64,000 nt of DNA from an uncultured Clostridia bacterium. Lineage in GTDB: Bacteria > Bacillota > Clostridia > Oscillospirales > Oscillospiraceae. Where the stretch lies: NCBI GenBank assembly GCA_930990965.1, contig CAKNRQ010000001.1, positions 248,001 through 312,000 of the forward strand, given 5' to 3'. Below the pieces are notes generated by a model, which saw only the letters and a program-made list of their open reading frames with translations, ran no database searches and was not told the DNA's origin. Of the stretch, positions 53,658 to 64,000 are shown in pieces (the stretch's first letter is position 1; each line of letters opens with the position of its first letter). A program made the translations under genes and the position numbers.

Positions 53658-56600
53658 ATGGCGGTAAATAGCCAGGACTTTGGTATTATAGTCGGCGTAG
53701 AAGGCGGCGGCAGTATAAGCGGCACCAGTGGTCGGCTAATCCAAAGTCAACTTAATACGATATTTCAAAACTTAAACACGAGCCAATTTAAGATAACGCT
53801 GTCGAAGAACGCCATCGATGCGACCACGGCAGTGCGCAATATGCAGAGCCAGATACAGGCGCAGATGCAGTCTATTAAGATTAACCCTGTAGTTGTAAGC
53901 GGAACTGCGACCGCTGCTACATCTGGCAGTGCTACTTCCGCTAAGTCCACTGCTACCAGCTCTAAAATGACTGCAGAGCTGCAGGCTCAGATAAAGCTCG
54001 TTAAAACGCTTGAGAAGTCTGTTACCCAAGTCTACTCTGCTTTCAGTAAGGCCGGAACTAATCAGCTCGAAACCTCCCAGATAGATGAGGTTAATAGCCG
54101 CTATGCAAAGTGGCAGAAGACTATTACATCTCTTTCCTCGAGCAAAGATGAGATGTCTGCTGAGTCTATTTCTGATTTGCAGCATGAGGCTCAAGAAGTA
54201 ATAAATCTTATTAACCAATATAAGGAGCTTCAGAAAGCCCAGGCATCCGCTGCTAAAAAGGCTGATGGGCAAGCCGCGTCTGCTCCTGTTGATGGCAGTC
54301 TTCCGTTTACGGGGGACGTCGCGGCTGAGATAAAGAAATACTCAGATTTGCTCAATAGCTTAAATAATACCAAAGCTAATATTCAGGCTGGTGGTTTCGT
54401 TGCGGACGACGATAAAAGCCTAGTTGCGGCAGATGCGCAGATAAATAAATTATCAGACTCTTTGGAGGATCTTAGGCGGCAGCAAAATGAATCTAAAGTA
54501 ATAACCCAGGGTCAAATTGATGCACTACAACAATTAGGTTCTGCCGCTCAAAAAGCCGCAAATGACCTTAGCAAAACAGCTCGCACCAACGAGCAGGCCG
54601 CTAAAAAGCAAACTGCCTCCCTTCGCGAGGTTCAAACGCTTTATCGGCAGATTGACTCGTACCTCAACCGCAACCCTCGTGCGCTTAGCACCCCAGAAGG
54701 TCAAGACCTGAGCCGCCTCCGCAGCACTCTTCTCGGTGTGCTTCAAGCATCCGAGGGCGCTGCGAATGGTTTGTCTACTCTGAGCAGGGTCAGATTCACA
54801 GGTATTCGATCTCAGGCTGCCGAGGCGCAGACCGCCTTGCGCAGTCTTGGCATGGAAGGCCGCTCTGTCGGCAATATTATAGCCGATGCCTATCAGAAGT
54901 TTGGCGGCTGGACACTTATTACTCGCTCCCTAACCGGTCTCATCCATCAGTTCCGCGAGATGGTCAACGTCGTAAAGGACATAGACTCCGCGATGACCGA
55001 ACTGCGCAAGGTTACCGATGAGGCAGATATAACCTACGCGAACTTCCTTGACGGAGCCGCCGTTCGCGCTCAAAACCTTGGCGCTACTATATCGGATACG
55101 GTCAGCGCTACAGCTGACTTCGCTCGTCTCGGGTATGATATAGACCTGTCGTCTGAGATGGCAGACGCCGCCCTCGTTTACAAGAATGTCGGTGACGGCA
55201 TTGAAGACATAGGTACGGCGTCCGAGAGTATCATCTCGACTATGCAGGCTTTCCGTGATGAAGCGCACTCCGCGATGTCCATTGTCGACCGATTTAATGA
55301 GGTGGACAACAAGTTCGCGATAACTGCGCTTGGCGTTGGCGAGGCGCTTACACGTTCAGCTTCCGCTATGGCGGCTGCAAACAATACGCTGGATGAGAGC
55401 ATCGCTCTTATTACAGCGGCTAATACCGTGGTGCAAAACCCGGAACATGTGGGTACAACGTTGAAAACCGTCTCCATGTACCTCCGTGCCGCTAAGACTG
55501 AGGCCGAAGAAGCCGGTGAAAGCACGGACGGTATGGCTGCCAGTGTGTCTGAGCTCCGCGAGTCTTTACTCGCACTCACTGGCGGTAAGGTGGACATACA
55601 AATTGACGAGGATACTTTCAAATCTACGTACCAAATCATGGACGAGCTCAGCCAGATTTGGGACACGCTCACTGATATATCTCAGGCAAACATCCTTGAG
55701 ATGATAGGCGGCAAGCGCAACTCCAACGTTGTCGCCGCTGTCCTTGAGAACTTTGACATAGCGCGAGAGGCTCTTGAAGTCTCCGCAAACTCTTCCGGCT
55801 CTGCTCTCGCCGAGAATGAAAAGCAGCTGGAAAGCATAGAGGGACATCTGACCAGGCTGCGTATAGCCTTTGAAGAGCTCTCTATGGCCACAATTGACAG
55901 TGAAAGCTTTAAGACCATAATCGACGGTCTTACTACGATACTTAATCTTATAACTGAAATTATAGATACAGTCGGTACCCTACCCACACTCGCTGCAACA
56001 TTTGCTGGGCTCTTCACAGCTGTTCGAGGCATAAAGAATCAAAACACCGGTATTTTTAGTACGGCTGGCACCAAAAGTGGAGGAGGAGCGTTAATTGCTT
56101 CCCTTCTTGGTGTTGGAGACTTCAAGGGACAGCGCGCAAAGCTGTCTGAGGTTATTAATGCCTCTGCTCTTGGTATCGCAGACCTCGTTAATAGGTTTAA
56201 CTCGCTTGATGCGGCTATTGATAAAACGGGTTCTGCATATAAAGCTTTCCGCGAAGAGGCTGCGCAGACATCTACAATATTTGCACGCTATGCAGATAGC
56301 ATTGTCCCCGGTGAAGCGACTATCGGCGGCTATATAAATTTTGATAAAACTAACGACATTCCTAGTTTGATAGACAAGTTTAACGAATTGTCTGATTCCA
56401 CCAAGAGAACCGGCGTAGTCTACGATGCCTTCATGAATGAGGTGGCGATGAGCCGCCCCACCGTAGCAGATTACTTTAAGCAAATAGACAATGGTAGCGC
56501 CAGCATGCAGGGGCTTGAAAAATACTGCACAGACACCGGGAAGGGGTTAGCCCAGGTTGAGAAGGGCGCCAAGGCGGCCAGCATTGGTATGAGGGCGCTC

Positions 56601-59600
56601 GATATAGCCATGAATACTCTTGTGAGCCTTGGTATTACGCTGGTGATCCAGGGCGTTGTATCTGCACTGGACGCTCTTATCAATGCTGAAGAAAGAGCCT
56701 TTGATCGGCTTAAGGAGACTACGACAAACAATCGTGAGGCAGCAGCAGCTTCGGCCGAAGAACTGTCGTCCCTCGATGATTTAATAAGCAAATATGAGGG
56801 TGTTGCAAGCGCAGAAACACTTGATAGTTCAGGTCGAGAAGAAATACGCAGCATTCAAGAGGAGATAGTAAGTCTTGTCGGCAGCGAGGCTACTGGTCTT
56901 AATTTGGTCAACGGCCGCCTTGAGGAACAGTTATCTAAGCTACGAGAAATTCGGCGTGAGCGACTAGAGCAGGCTTTAGAAGATGCTAGAGTGGCCTATA
57001 CCGGAAGCACCGCTCTTACGGATTCGGCTAACGGTGAAGAGAGTACCGGCCTTTTTGGTTTAAACAAAGGTAACGAGTACGTCGGAGCTGGGAGCCAAGA
57101 AATTTACAATGCCCTTGTAGAGGCTGGGTATGCCCAGAACATACGTCAGGGTGCTGGGTACGACCCCAATCTTGATGACATGATTATCGATGTCCAGGGC
57201 GAAGGCGCACGCGAGATCTACGAACAGATTAGCGGTATGCTGGACGCCCTGAAGGCAGCCGGATTAGATGACCAAGAGATATATACCAATCTTGCTGGTC
57301 AGCTTAAGGTATTTCAGCAGTACATAGATGACGAGCTCAATGATGCATTGTCTGTCCTGGATGCCGTTTCAGATTTAGAACTATCGCCTATAAATGAGCC
57401 GGTTTTAGAAAACATTGGCGACCTAGCTGAGCTTCGTGAAGATGCCATGTCTAATATACAGCAAGACAGTGATGTGGCCGAAGCATTATCTCGTGGGTCT
57501 ATTACCACAGAAGATATCGAAGCGCAAGTCGATTCCCTTCTTCAGGAAAAGTATCCTGCTCTTTTCGAGCGACTCGAAGAGTACAATGCACGCGTTGCCG
57601 CAAACGAAGCGCTTGACGAGGCTCTCACGAGTAACTATATAAACGTTGAGCGCAAATTTATAGAGGCTCTATCAGATGAGGATTTGGCAATCGCCAATAG
57701 TCTACTTATTACTGATGACACAATTCGTTCTTGGGACGACTTAATAACTCGCGTCGAAGAATACAAAGAAGCTCAGCAAAGCTGGGGCGGTATTTCTGAC
57801 CGGATTAGCACCGACTTAGAGCAGCTATACTATTCTGATGATTTTGAGGATACTAAAGCTGAATTAGAGGAATTGGCGCAAAGCGCAGATGGTATTAGCG
57901 CAGATAAGATTTTGGAGCTTGCTGATTCGAGCGACGCACTTAATTCTGTCCTTAATGAGACCGGCATGACAGCCGAATACCTTGCTCATATTCTTGAGAC
58001 TATGGGCGAGGAAGGCGGCGGGCTTGATTTAATAACTCCTGAAGCGCTTGAATTAAACAGCGCCCTCGAGGGACTTGCTGCTCGCTTTGATGAGGTAACA
58101 GAAGCTCAAGAGCGGTATAATGCTGCGGCGTCTGTAGAGGAAAAGGATGAGGACTTTAGGTCATACGCAGAAGCTTTTGAAGCGTTAAATGCCGAATTCG
58201 AAGCTGGCACCGTAAACTCTAATGCGTTTTGGGCAGCGGCCGAATTCCTGTTCGGCAAAGAGCAGCTTGACACTTGGGGATGGACAGACGGCGTCGACCA
58301 GATTTACCAGGCTATGCAGAATGCATCTGGTGTTTTCGAGAACGCAGATTCGGCTGGAGCAGGCTTTTTAGATAAGCTCTATGAGATCTCTAACGCTGGG
58401 CAGGTGCTCGATTCTGATGGTAACCTACTCGCGACGATTCAAAAGCTTGGCGATGGTTCTTATAGTTTCGATATAGATGGCACGTCAATAGCAGAACTCG
58501 CTAAACAGCTTGGCATCACTGAAGAAGCCACTTTATCTTGTGTAAAAGCTCTGGATATGTGGGGACGTGTAGATTTCTACGATACCGAAGAAGTCCTGTC
58601 CGTAATTTCTGATGCCGAGTATGCGTTTGGAAATCTAGAAGACGGCCTTGTAATCAACGCGTCTGTTTTTGAAAAGGCGCTACGTGATTTGGGCAAGAAT
58701 GGCGCAGATATCCATGCGATATTTGAATCACTCAGTGCTATTGATGGAGTTACCTTTTTAAATATTGACGACGAAATAAGCACTCTAATAGGTCAGCTTG
58801 CTAATCTCGACCTTGCAACTACTAGCGGCGAATATATTAATGTAGACTACATGGGGCTCGCCAACCTAATGCAACAGCTCCAATTTACCCGTGATGAGGC
58901 CGATGAGCTATTCTCCTCCCTATCCGATATCGATAACGTACGACTTACAAACGCCGAAGGACAGGCGGTTGCGTTAAATGATGCTCTGGAAGATATAGGC
59001 TCGATAGATTTTACTGTTGGAGACTCTACCAGTGCAGGAGCTGTTGAATCGGCTAACGAAGAAGTAGAAGAGCTAAATAACCAAGACCTAAGTGGGATTC
59101 AAAATCAGTTCGCCTTGCTTGGGGATAACATAGGCGGTGTAACCTCAAAACTTAGCGGCTTAATCTCAATGATTGAAAAGGCCAATAAGAAAGACTTGAC
59201 CATCGACGTCAATACCAATGTTAATGACGGGGATGGTGGCAACGCCTCCCCCATTCTTAACCCTCCGTCTTTCATAAACCCCACCGAGTATATAAGAGAT
59301 TATTTTGATAGAGAAGCATCGGGCACGACTAATGCTCCCGGCGGCCCCACACTTACAGGCGAAGAAGGAGAGGAGCTTGTTCTCTCTGGTGACGAGGCCT
59401 ATTTTGTCGGTACGCATGGTCCAGAGTTTGTAAACCTTAGCCCTGGCGACACCGTATATACAGCCAAGCAGACCAAACAGATAAAGCGAGGACTAAAAGG
59501 CTATCGCGGTATTTACCCTGCCAGAGCGTCCGGACAAAACAATTCGGCTGCGCCCACCTTTGAAGGTGGAGCGTCCGGAGTTATCAATACGGGTCCTTTT

Positions 59601-61793
59601 ACTGGCGCAGTCGATGTTGAAGTAAATCCTACTATCGATGAGGATGCCCTTGAAAAGCTCCACGAAGAAATCCAAGAGTACCTCAATGATAGACAGAACG
59701 CCATAACCATAATAGAGAATGCGTTCGAGTTCGATATAGAGGAAAACGACGTTCCACGTATGGAGGGTCACGCCAATGAGATGATTCTCCACTACCGTGA
59801 GATGCAGCAGGCCGTGATCCAGCAGGCAAAGAAGTATCTTGAGATGGGCGCCACACTCACGACCGACCAGGTTACAGAGATGATTGATTCCTGGAAAGAA
59901 TATGAGGACGCCATCAAAGATATCAAGATGCAGGTTGTAGAGCAGCTCCAGCAGATGGTCGAAGAAGCCAGCAGCGCCGTTGATGAAATACAGAATGTAT
60001 ACGACGTGCTGCAAAATGCTGCTGACGAGTACGCCCAAACTAATGGCTACATTTCGGTGGATGCTTTCCAAGAGATAGTGTCGCTCGGCGCACAGTATAT
60101 GCAGTACCTCACTGACGAGAATGGGCTATTGGTTATAAACGAGGAGAATATCAAGAAGGTTATCGCGGCAAAGACAGAACAGCTCGCAGTAGAAAACGCT
60201 ATGGCATATATAGAGCAACTACGTCTTGCCCTAGCTGACGATGATATAACTAAGTTGAACGAGCTCCTGTATGCGACCACGGCCGCGACGGACGCAACAT
60301 GGGGTCTTGTGTATGCCAGCCTCGGGCTGTTAAACCTCAACGACCAGCAGTATGCTGCTGCATTACACAATATAGATGCGCTTAGGGCTTTAGCGGAAAA
60401 CGCTATGGCTGGTATCTTCCAGCCATCAGCTGATGAGCTCCAGGACATGAATGACGATTTGGTTGACGAGCTTGAGGCCATGAAGGATGGCGCGAGCAGC
60501 ATTATCGAATATGTCATGGACATGCTGGAGGATAGGGTCGAGGAGCAGATTGACAAGCTTGAAGAGCTTAAGGATACCTACGCCGACATCATCGAACTAA
60601 AGAAAGAGTCTCTTGAGACCACCCGTGAGGAAAACGAGTATAACGACGAGATAGCGGATAAGGTTCAGGAGATAGCCGACCTGCAGACCCGCATTGATCT
60701 GCTGGCGATGGATGACAGTCGCAGTGCACAGGCTGAGCGCAACCAGCTGCTGGAAGAGATGAACAGTCTCCAGGAAGAGCTGGCTGACCAGCAGGCTGAC
60801 CATGCCTTGGAACAGCAAACCGAATCCCTCGACGATATGCAGGAGGCATACGAGCAGGAGAAGGACAATGAGATTGCCAAGCTTGAGGAAACTATTAGCA
60901 GTACAGAAAAACTTTATAGGATGGCTATACAGTATATCCGAGATAATTGGAAAACTCTTTTAGATGAGCTTTTACAGTGGAACTATGACCAAGGCACGGT
61001 AATAAATCAAGAAATAGTTGAAGCGTGGAATAATGCTTTAGCTGCCGCAAAGCGTTACGGCGACTATATCTCACAAGACCTTATCGACAAGATACAGGCT
61101 GATATAGACGCTGCTCAGGGTTCTTCCAGTGGTGGCGGTCATAACATTGTTGTTGGCCCATCGGGTGATTACGACCACTCTTATACGAATGTCAACGCCA
61201 TCTCTGCTATAGTAAATAGGATGAAATCGCTTTCTGCCGAATGGAGCAATGCAAATGGCAATAGTGCCAACAACGCTGAACTACACAGGCAGGCTGAAAG
61301 CTGGGCTGCTCAGTTACCCCAATATGGTGTTACGGCCAGGTATGACCCGTCCGGCACCTGGTATATCCAGGATGATAAGATAAATCCGTCTAACAACGGC
61401 AAAGAGCTGTATGCAGTTTACCACTCCGGCGGCATAGCTGGCGAAGCGGGTACTCTGAAGAACAATGAAATCTTAGCTAAACTTCAAAAGGGTGAAGCGA
61501 TTATACCAGAGGACAAAACCGGAGCCTTGTACAAGATGATAGATTTTGTGTCCAAGCTTAAGAACAAGCTCGACGTCTTTGGGACGGGATTCCAGTGCAC
61601 ACCTCTTGCCGAGGTTATGGATGCGGTTAATCAAAACTCTTATCGCAGCATAAATACTACTAACAACAGTCCAAGTATCCAGTTCGGTGACGTAAATATC
61701 TATGGCCAAGGCAACGAAGCAATCGAAAGGTACAAAGCCGTCAACAGGAGTTTTGTTAATGAAGTTCTGGATATTCTTAATATCCGCAGATAA
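53658..61793 (+). CDS. Tape-measure protein
   Basis: 2,711 residues from ATG 53658 (AAGGG upstream; the ATG at 53649 overlaps that site). Long coiled-coil regions, TMP-like central domain (DSAMTELRKVTDEADITYAN, AAGESTDG-like linkers, VVQNPEHVGTTLKTVSMYLR), one hydrophobic stretch (GIRALDIAMNTLVSLGITLV region, about 980-1010), a second coiled coil (2150-2470) and a C-terminal KLQKGEAIIPEDKTGALYK typical of the family end. Tail length scales with this protein; about 1.5 angstrom per residue would give roughly 400 nm. It also helps DNA entry. Confidence 0.93.
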   Translation: MAVNSQDFGIIVGVEGGGSISGTSGRLIQSQLNTIFQNLNTSQFKITLSKNAIDATTAVRNMQSQIQAQMQSIKINPVVVSGTATAATSGSATSAKSTATSSKMTAELQAQIKLVKTLEKSVTQVYSAFSKAGTNQLETSQIDEVNSRYAKWQKTITSLSSSKDEMSAESISDLQHEAQEVINLINQYKELQKAQASAAKKADGQAASAPVDGSLPFTGDVAAEIKKYSDLLNSLNNTKANIQAGGFVADDDKSLVAADAQINKLSDSLEDLRRQQNESKVITQGQIDALQQLGSAAQKAANDLSKTARTNEQAAKKQTASLREVQTLYRQIDSYLNRNPRALSTPEGQDLSRLRSTLLGVLQASEGAANGLSTLSRVRFTGIRSQAAEAQTALRSLGMEGRSVGNIIADAYQKFGGWTLITRSLTGLIHQFREMVNVVKDIDSAMTELRKVTDEADITYANFLDGAAVRAQNLGATISDTVSATADFARLGYDIDLSSEMADAALVYKNVGDGIEDIGTASESIISTMQAFRDEAHSAMSIVDRFNEVDNKFAITALGVGEALTRSASAMAAANNTLDESIALITAANTVVQNPEHVGTTLKTVSMYLRAAKTEAEEAGESTDGMAASVSELRESLLALTGGKVDIQIDEDTFKSTYQIMDELSQIWDTLTDISQANILEMIGGKRNSNVVAAVLENFDIAREALEVSANSSGSALAENEKQLESIEGHLTRLRIAFEELSMATIDSESFKTIIDGLTTILNLITEIIDTVGTLPTLAATFAGLFTAVRGIKNQNTGIFSTAGTKSGGGALIASLLGVGDFKGQRAKLSEVINASALGIADLVNRFNSLDAAIDKTGSAYKAFREEAAQTSTIFARYADSIVPGEATIGGYINFDKTNDIPSLIDKFNELSDSTKRTGVVYDAFMNEVAMSRPTVADYFKQIDNGSASMQGLEKYCTDTGKGLAQVEKGAKAASIGMRALDIAMNTLVSLGITLVIQGVVSALDALINAEERAFDRLKETTTNNREAAAASAEELSSLDDLISKYEGVASAETLDSSGREEIRSIQEEIVSLVGSEATGLNLVNGRLEEQLSKLREIRRERLEQALEDARVAYTGSTALTDSANGEESTGLFGLNKGNEYVGAGSQEIYNALVEAGYAQNIRQGAGYDPNLDDMIIDVQGEGAREIYEQISGMLDALKAAGLDDQEIYTNLAGQLKVFQQYIDDELNDALSVLDAVSDLELSPINEPVLENIGDLAELREDAMSNIQQDSDVAEALSRGSITTEDIEAQVDSLLQEKYPALFERLEEYNARVAANEALDEALTSNYINVERKFIEALSDEDLAIANSLLITDDTIRSWDDLITRVEEYKEAQQSWGGISDRISTDLEQLYYSDDFEDTKAELEELAQSADGISADKILELADSSDALNSVLNETGMTAEYLAHILETMGEEGGGLDLITPEALELNSALEGLAARFDEVTEAQERYNAAASVEEKDEDFRSYAEAFEALNAEFEAGTVNSNAFWAAAEFLFGKEQLDTWGWTDGVDQIYQAMQNASGVFENADSAGAGFLDKLYEISNAGQVLDSDGNLLATIQKLGDGSYSFDIDGTSIAELAKQLGITEEATLSCVKALDMWGRVDFYDTEEVLSVISDAEYAFGNLEDGLVINASVFEKALRDLGKNGADIHAIFESLSAIDGVTFLNIDDEISTLIGQLANLDLATTSGEYINVDYMGLANLMQQLQFTRDEADELFSSLSDIDNVRLTNAEGQAVALNDALEDIGSIDFTVGDSTSAGAVESANEEVEELNNQDLSGIQNQFALLGDNIGGVTSKLSGLISMIEKANKKDLTIDVNTNVNDGDGGNASPILNPPSFINPTEYIRDYFDREASGTTNAPGGPTLTGEEGEELVLSGDEAYFVGTHGPEFVNLSPGDTVYTAKQTKQIKRGLKGYRGIYPARASGQNNSAAPTFEGGASGVINTGPFTGAVDVEVNPTIDEDALEKLHEEIQEYLNDRQNAITIIENAFEFDIEENDVPRMEGHANEMILHYREMQQAVIQQAKKYLEMGATLTTDQVTEMIDSWKEYEDAIKDIKMQVVEQLQQMVEEASSAVDEIQNVYDVLQNAADEYAQTNGYISVDAFQEIVSLGAQYMQYLTDENGLLVINEENIKKVIAAKTEQLAVENAMAYIEQLRLALADDDITKLNELLYATTAATDATWGLVYASLGLLNLNDQQYAAALHNIDALRALAENAMAGIFQPSADELQDMNDDLVDELEAMKDGASSIIEYVMDMLEDRVEEQIDKLEELKDTYADIIELKKESLETTREENEYNDEIADKVQEIADLQTRIDLLAMDDSRSAQAERNQLLEEMNSLQEELADQQADHALEQQTESLDDMQEAYEQEKDNEIAKLEETISSTEKLYRMAIQYIRDNWKTLLDELLQWNYDQGTVINQEIVEAWNNALAAAKRYGDYISQDLIDKIQADIDAAQGSSSGGGHNIVVGPSGDYDHSYTNVNAISAIVNRMKSLSAEWSNANGNSANNAELHRQAESWAAQLPQYGVTARYDPSGTWYIQDDKINPSNNGKELYAVYHSGGIAGEAGTLKNNEILAKLQKGEAIIPEDKTGALYKMIDFVSKLKNKLDVFGTGFQCTPLAEVMDAVNQNSYRSINTTNNSPSIQFGDVNIYGQGNEAIERYKAVNRSFVNEVLDILNIRR

Positions 61794-61859
61794 CTATCCG
61801 GGAGGGGCGTTCGGTCCCTCCCCTTCTATATCTTTCTATATTTTAAGGAGGTGAGGTAC

Positions 61860-62648
61860 ACGTTTAATGCCTACGAATTCACTTTTGCTGGCGAGTCTTC
61901 GCTCTCATACGGGCTTATGATTTGCGATATTGGCAATCACACACAGGATGACGTGGCGTTTGGCAACGAAGCAACGATTATTGAAACACGATTAAATAAC
62001 CGTATCCAGCCAATACACTTCGGAGTTAATTATCATGAAGAGCCCTTGTCGTTTACGTTGATTATCGGCTCTGAAAGGCCGCTAGACAGATACGAGTTTC
62101 AAAATATAGCGATGTGGCTCACCGGGCACCAGCAATACCAATGGCTCACAATAGACCAGCCTGATTTGGACGGTGTAATGTTCCACTGCCTTGTTACCTC
62201 CCTCACCCCTATTTCATACGGTTGGCTCCCCTATGGTTTCGAGGTTGAGATAGTTTGTGACTGTCCGTACGCGTACGGATTTCCGTTTGAAAAGCAGTTC
62301 GCAGTAAGCGGTGAAACAGAAATCCTGTTTAGAAACGAGGGCTCCGTGCGCGAGTATCTTAAACCTCAGCTGCTTTTTAATCTTGATTCCGGAGTATCCG
62401 AAGTTAGTATTGTGAACGCTAATGATGCCAACCGTGAGTTTAAGATAAGCGGGTTGCCTTCGTCGGGCATAACACTTTCCGTAGATAATTCCAACGGAAT
62501 TATTCTTGACCAGAGCACCGGAGCAAATGTATACGACGGATTCAACTTCAATTTCTTCCGGTTGGTACAAGGCGATAACCAACTTATTGTCACTGGCAAC
62601 GGTACGCTCACCATATCCGGCCGGTTCTTATACAATGTTGCAGGTTAA
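61860..62648 (+). CDS. Distal tail protein, probable ACG start
   Basis: 262 residues. FNAYEFTFAGESSLSYGLMI, then EEPLSFTLIIGSERPLDRYE and YQWLTIDQPDLDGVMFHCLV match distal tail (Dit/SPP1 gp19.1-like) proteins. AGGAGGTGA is at 61846-61854; GTG 61851 lies inside it, whereas in-frame ACG 61860 has an eight-base spacing and would start the protein in the usual way. Directly after the tape-measure gene. Confidence 0.82.
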   Translation, partial: TFNAYEFTFAGESSLSYGLMICDIGNHTQDDVAFGNEATIIETRLNNRIQPIHFGVNYHEEPLSFTLIIGSERPLDRYEFQNIAMWLTGHQQYQWLTIDQPDLDGVMFHCLVTSLTPISYGWLPYGFEVEIVCDCPYAYGFPFEKQFAVSGETEILFRNEGSVREYLKPQLLFNLDSGVSEVSIVNANDANREFKISGLPSSGITLSVDNSNGIILDQSTGANVYDGFNFNFFRLVQGDNQLIVTGNGTLTISGRFLYNVAG

Positions 62649-62660
62649 GGTGGTGGAACA

Positions 62661-64000
62661 ATGGTATTAGATTACTCACAGCTTAAACTTGATTCTAATG
62701 GCCGACCGGAGAAGCCCGAGCTTATGCTTGAGACCATGGACGGGCGCGTTATTGGCGTACTGCCTTCCTGCGTACATGATTTGCATTTCAACATAAAGTT
62801 CTCGGAACCCAGCGAAATTTCGTTCGTAATTCCGAGCCATGAACATGGCACCTCTGTTCCGCTCTATTCAGACTTAACAGGATATAAACTTATCCGCACC
62901 GAATCTCTTGGTATCTACGTTCTATCTAAGCCCGTCATTACGGCAGACGGCATTATGGAGGAAAAGCAGGTACAGGGGTATTCTATTGAGAATGCGCTTG
63001 CGGCCAAGAGGTTTACTCTTGAAGAAGGTACATACAACTTTTGGGACCCAGCTTCTCAGGATGACACAATTCTGTCCCGCATACTTGAGATAGCCTCCCT
63101 CTGGGGATGGAAGGTTGGCTACGTCTCCCCTGTTCTCATCGGCCGATATAGAACCTTTGATTCGTATGACGATTATCTGCTCTCTTTTATATATAATGAT
63201 GCGCCAGACAAGTTCCGTTGTGTCTTTTCTTTCGACCCATATGAGATGACTATTAATGCATACGACGCAGATGAAGAGAGAAGCACGCTTCCAATCTTCC
63301 TTGACTTCGACAACCTGTTGGAAGATTTGAACGTTACCGAACTTACGGACGAGCTGGCAACAGCGCTTCGTCCCTACGGCGCAGATGGCCTCGATATACG
63401 CGAAGTTAACCCACTAGGAAATGAGTATATCTATGACCTTTCGTATTTTATAGATAACGGAGACATTGAGCCCGGCCTTGCCTCAAAATGGCAGCAGTGG
63501 CAGCGAGCTGTTCTGAACAGGCAGGAATACTACCGTGGGCTAGTCTGCCTTCTATCTTCTGCAAACGCTCAGCTTACCGCCGAACTCGCTGCTCTAACAG
63601 AGCTGAATGCTGAGCTGGACGATCTAACCAACCAACAGAGCGTCACCATACAGGCTATGGCTGAGGAATTCACCGAAGAAGGCAAGGTTAATCGTCAGGA
63701 GCAGCTTGACGATATTAATCAACAGATAAGTGTTAAGAAGTCAGAAATATCCGCACAGGAAGCCGCAATAGAGGATATACGGACGCGCATCAGTGACGAA
63801 TACGCAGCGGGAATAAGCTCGGTCAATCAAGAGCTGGCTTTGTCTAACTTCTTTACTGAGGAAGAATATATAGCGCTCAATCGCTATTTTATCGAGGCCG
63901 ACTTAACAGAGGACACTTTCGTCGCTACAAATTTAAACACCACCTTGTCCGGCAATACCTACTCGCTCGTCCCCGGTACGCTTTCGGTTGAAGACGCGGA
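62661..64000 (+). CDS. Tail-tip / endopeptidase-type tail protein (partial, runs off right edge)
   Basis: At least 446 residues from ATG 62661 (MVLDYSQLKLDSNGRPEKPE), with AAGGTGG upstream; no stop before 64000. LHFNIKFSEPSEISFVIPSH and YVLSKPVITADGIMEEKQVQ are typical of the N-terminal baseplate-hub part of prophage tail endopeptidases (Tal-like). Residues 310-380 form a coiled coil (LTAELAALTELNAELDDLTN). Receptor-binding or peptidase parts would lie beyond the window. Confidence 0.85.
   Translation, partial: MVLDYSQLKLDSNGRPEKPELMLETMDGRVIGVLPSCVHDLHFNIKFSEPSEISFVIPSHEHGTSVPLYSDLTGYKLIRTESLGIYVLSKPVITADGIMEEKQVQGYSIENALAAKRFTLEEGTYNFWDPASQDDTILSRILEIASLWGWKVGYVSPVLIGRYRTFDSYDDYLLSFIYNDAPDKFRCVFSFDPYEMTINAYDADEERSTLPIFLDFDNLLEDLNVTELTDELATALRPYGADGLDIREVNPLGNEYIYDLSYFIDNGDIEPGLASKWQQWQRAVLNRQEYYRGLVCLLSSANAQLTAELAALTELNAELDDLTNQQSVTIQAMAEEFTEEGKVNRQEQLDDINQQISVKKSEISAQEAAIEDIRTRISDEYAAGISSVNQELALSNFFTEEEYIALNRYFIEADLTEDTFVATNLNTTLSGNTYSLVPGTLSVEDA

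Overview
The window looks like about two thirds of a large temperate tailed phage (or prophage) of a Gram-positive gut-type Clostridia host, organised like Bacillus phage SPbeta. Evidence for this: an MrpR-like integrase-fold repressor (885-1868), a YonO-type single-subunit RNA polymerase with the DxDGD signature (33900-36632), an HU protein upstream of terminase, an HK97-like head module, and a very long tape-measure protein (2,711 aa) typical of a siphovirus with a long flexible tail. AGGAGG-type ribosome sites are strong throughout. No rRNA operon, CRISPR array or insertion sequence is visible.

Layout. From 1 to 30,306 almost everything is on the minus strand: dozens of small early/accessory genes, four tRNAs or tRNA-like genes, a Phd-Doc toxin-antitoxin pair, a cysteine desulfurase, a reverse transcriptase, a eukaryote-like ubiquitin pathway (Ubl, E2-like, JAMM peptidase, E1-like), and several long non-coding stretches full of hairpins. 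From 30,990 everything is on the plus strand: tyrosine recombinase, helicase-like protein, RNA polymerase, metallophosphoesterase, tRNA-Glu, HU, terminase, portal, protease/scaffold, capsid, head-tail connectors, tail tube, RuvC-like nuclease, tape measure, distal tail and tail-tip protein (running off the end).

Most notable content. (1) A retron-like reverse transcriptase (17119-18252) with not one but at least three non-coding RNAs of the same architecture (18279-18601, 16794-17117, 15005-15217), each bounded by an inverted repeat and carrying two small hairpins at matching spacing; the second hairpin keeps a GCGGAACGC core while its stem changes by compensating substitutions. (2) A complete Ubl-E2-JAMM-E1 operon (19320-22649). 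(3) Eight otherwise unrelated accessory proteins ending in the same short acidic/hydrophobic motif (S-x-x-E-L-x-x-F-L), which suggests a shared docking, cargo or conjugation tag. (4) A stretch at 6744-6787 that matches, from memory, the L11-binding/GTPase-centre hairpin of 23S rRNA. (5) An approximately 850-nt hairpin-rich non-coding region ending in a terminator (28126-28980). (6) A promoter-like module duplicated at 15450-15505 (minus) and 37436-37490 (plus), linking the ncRNA cluster with the late operon. (7) Several late genes whose only well-spaced start codon is ACG, ATT or CTG.

Functions are assigned from motifs read by eye and family knowledge; no database search was possible. Many small phage proteins remain of unknown function and are described as such.
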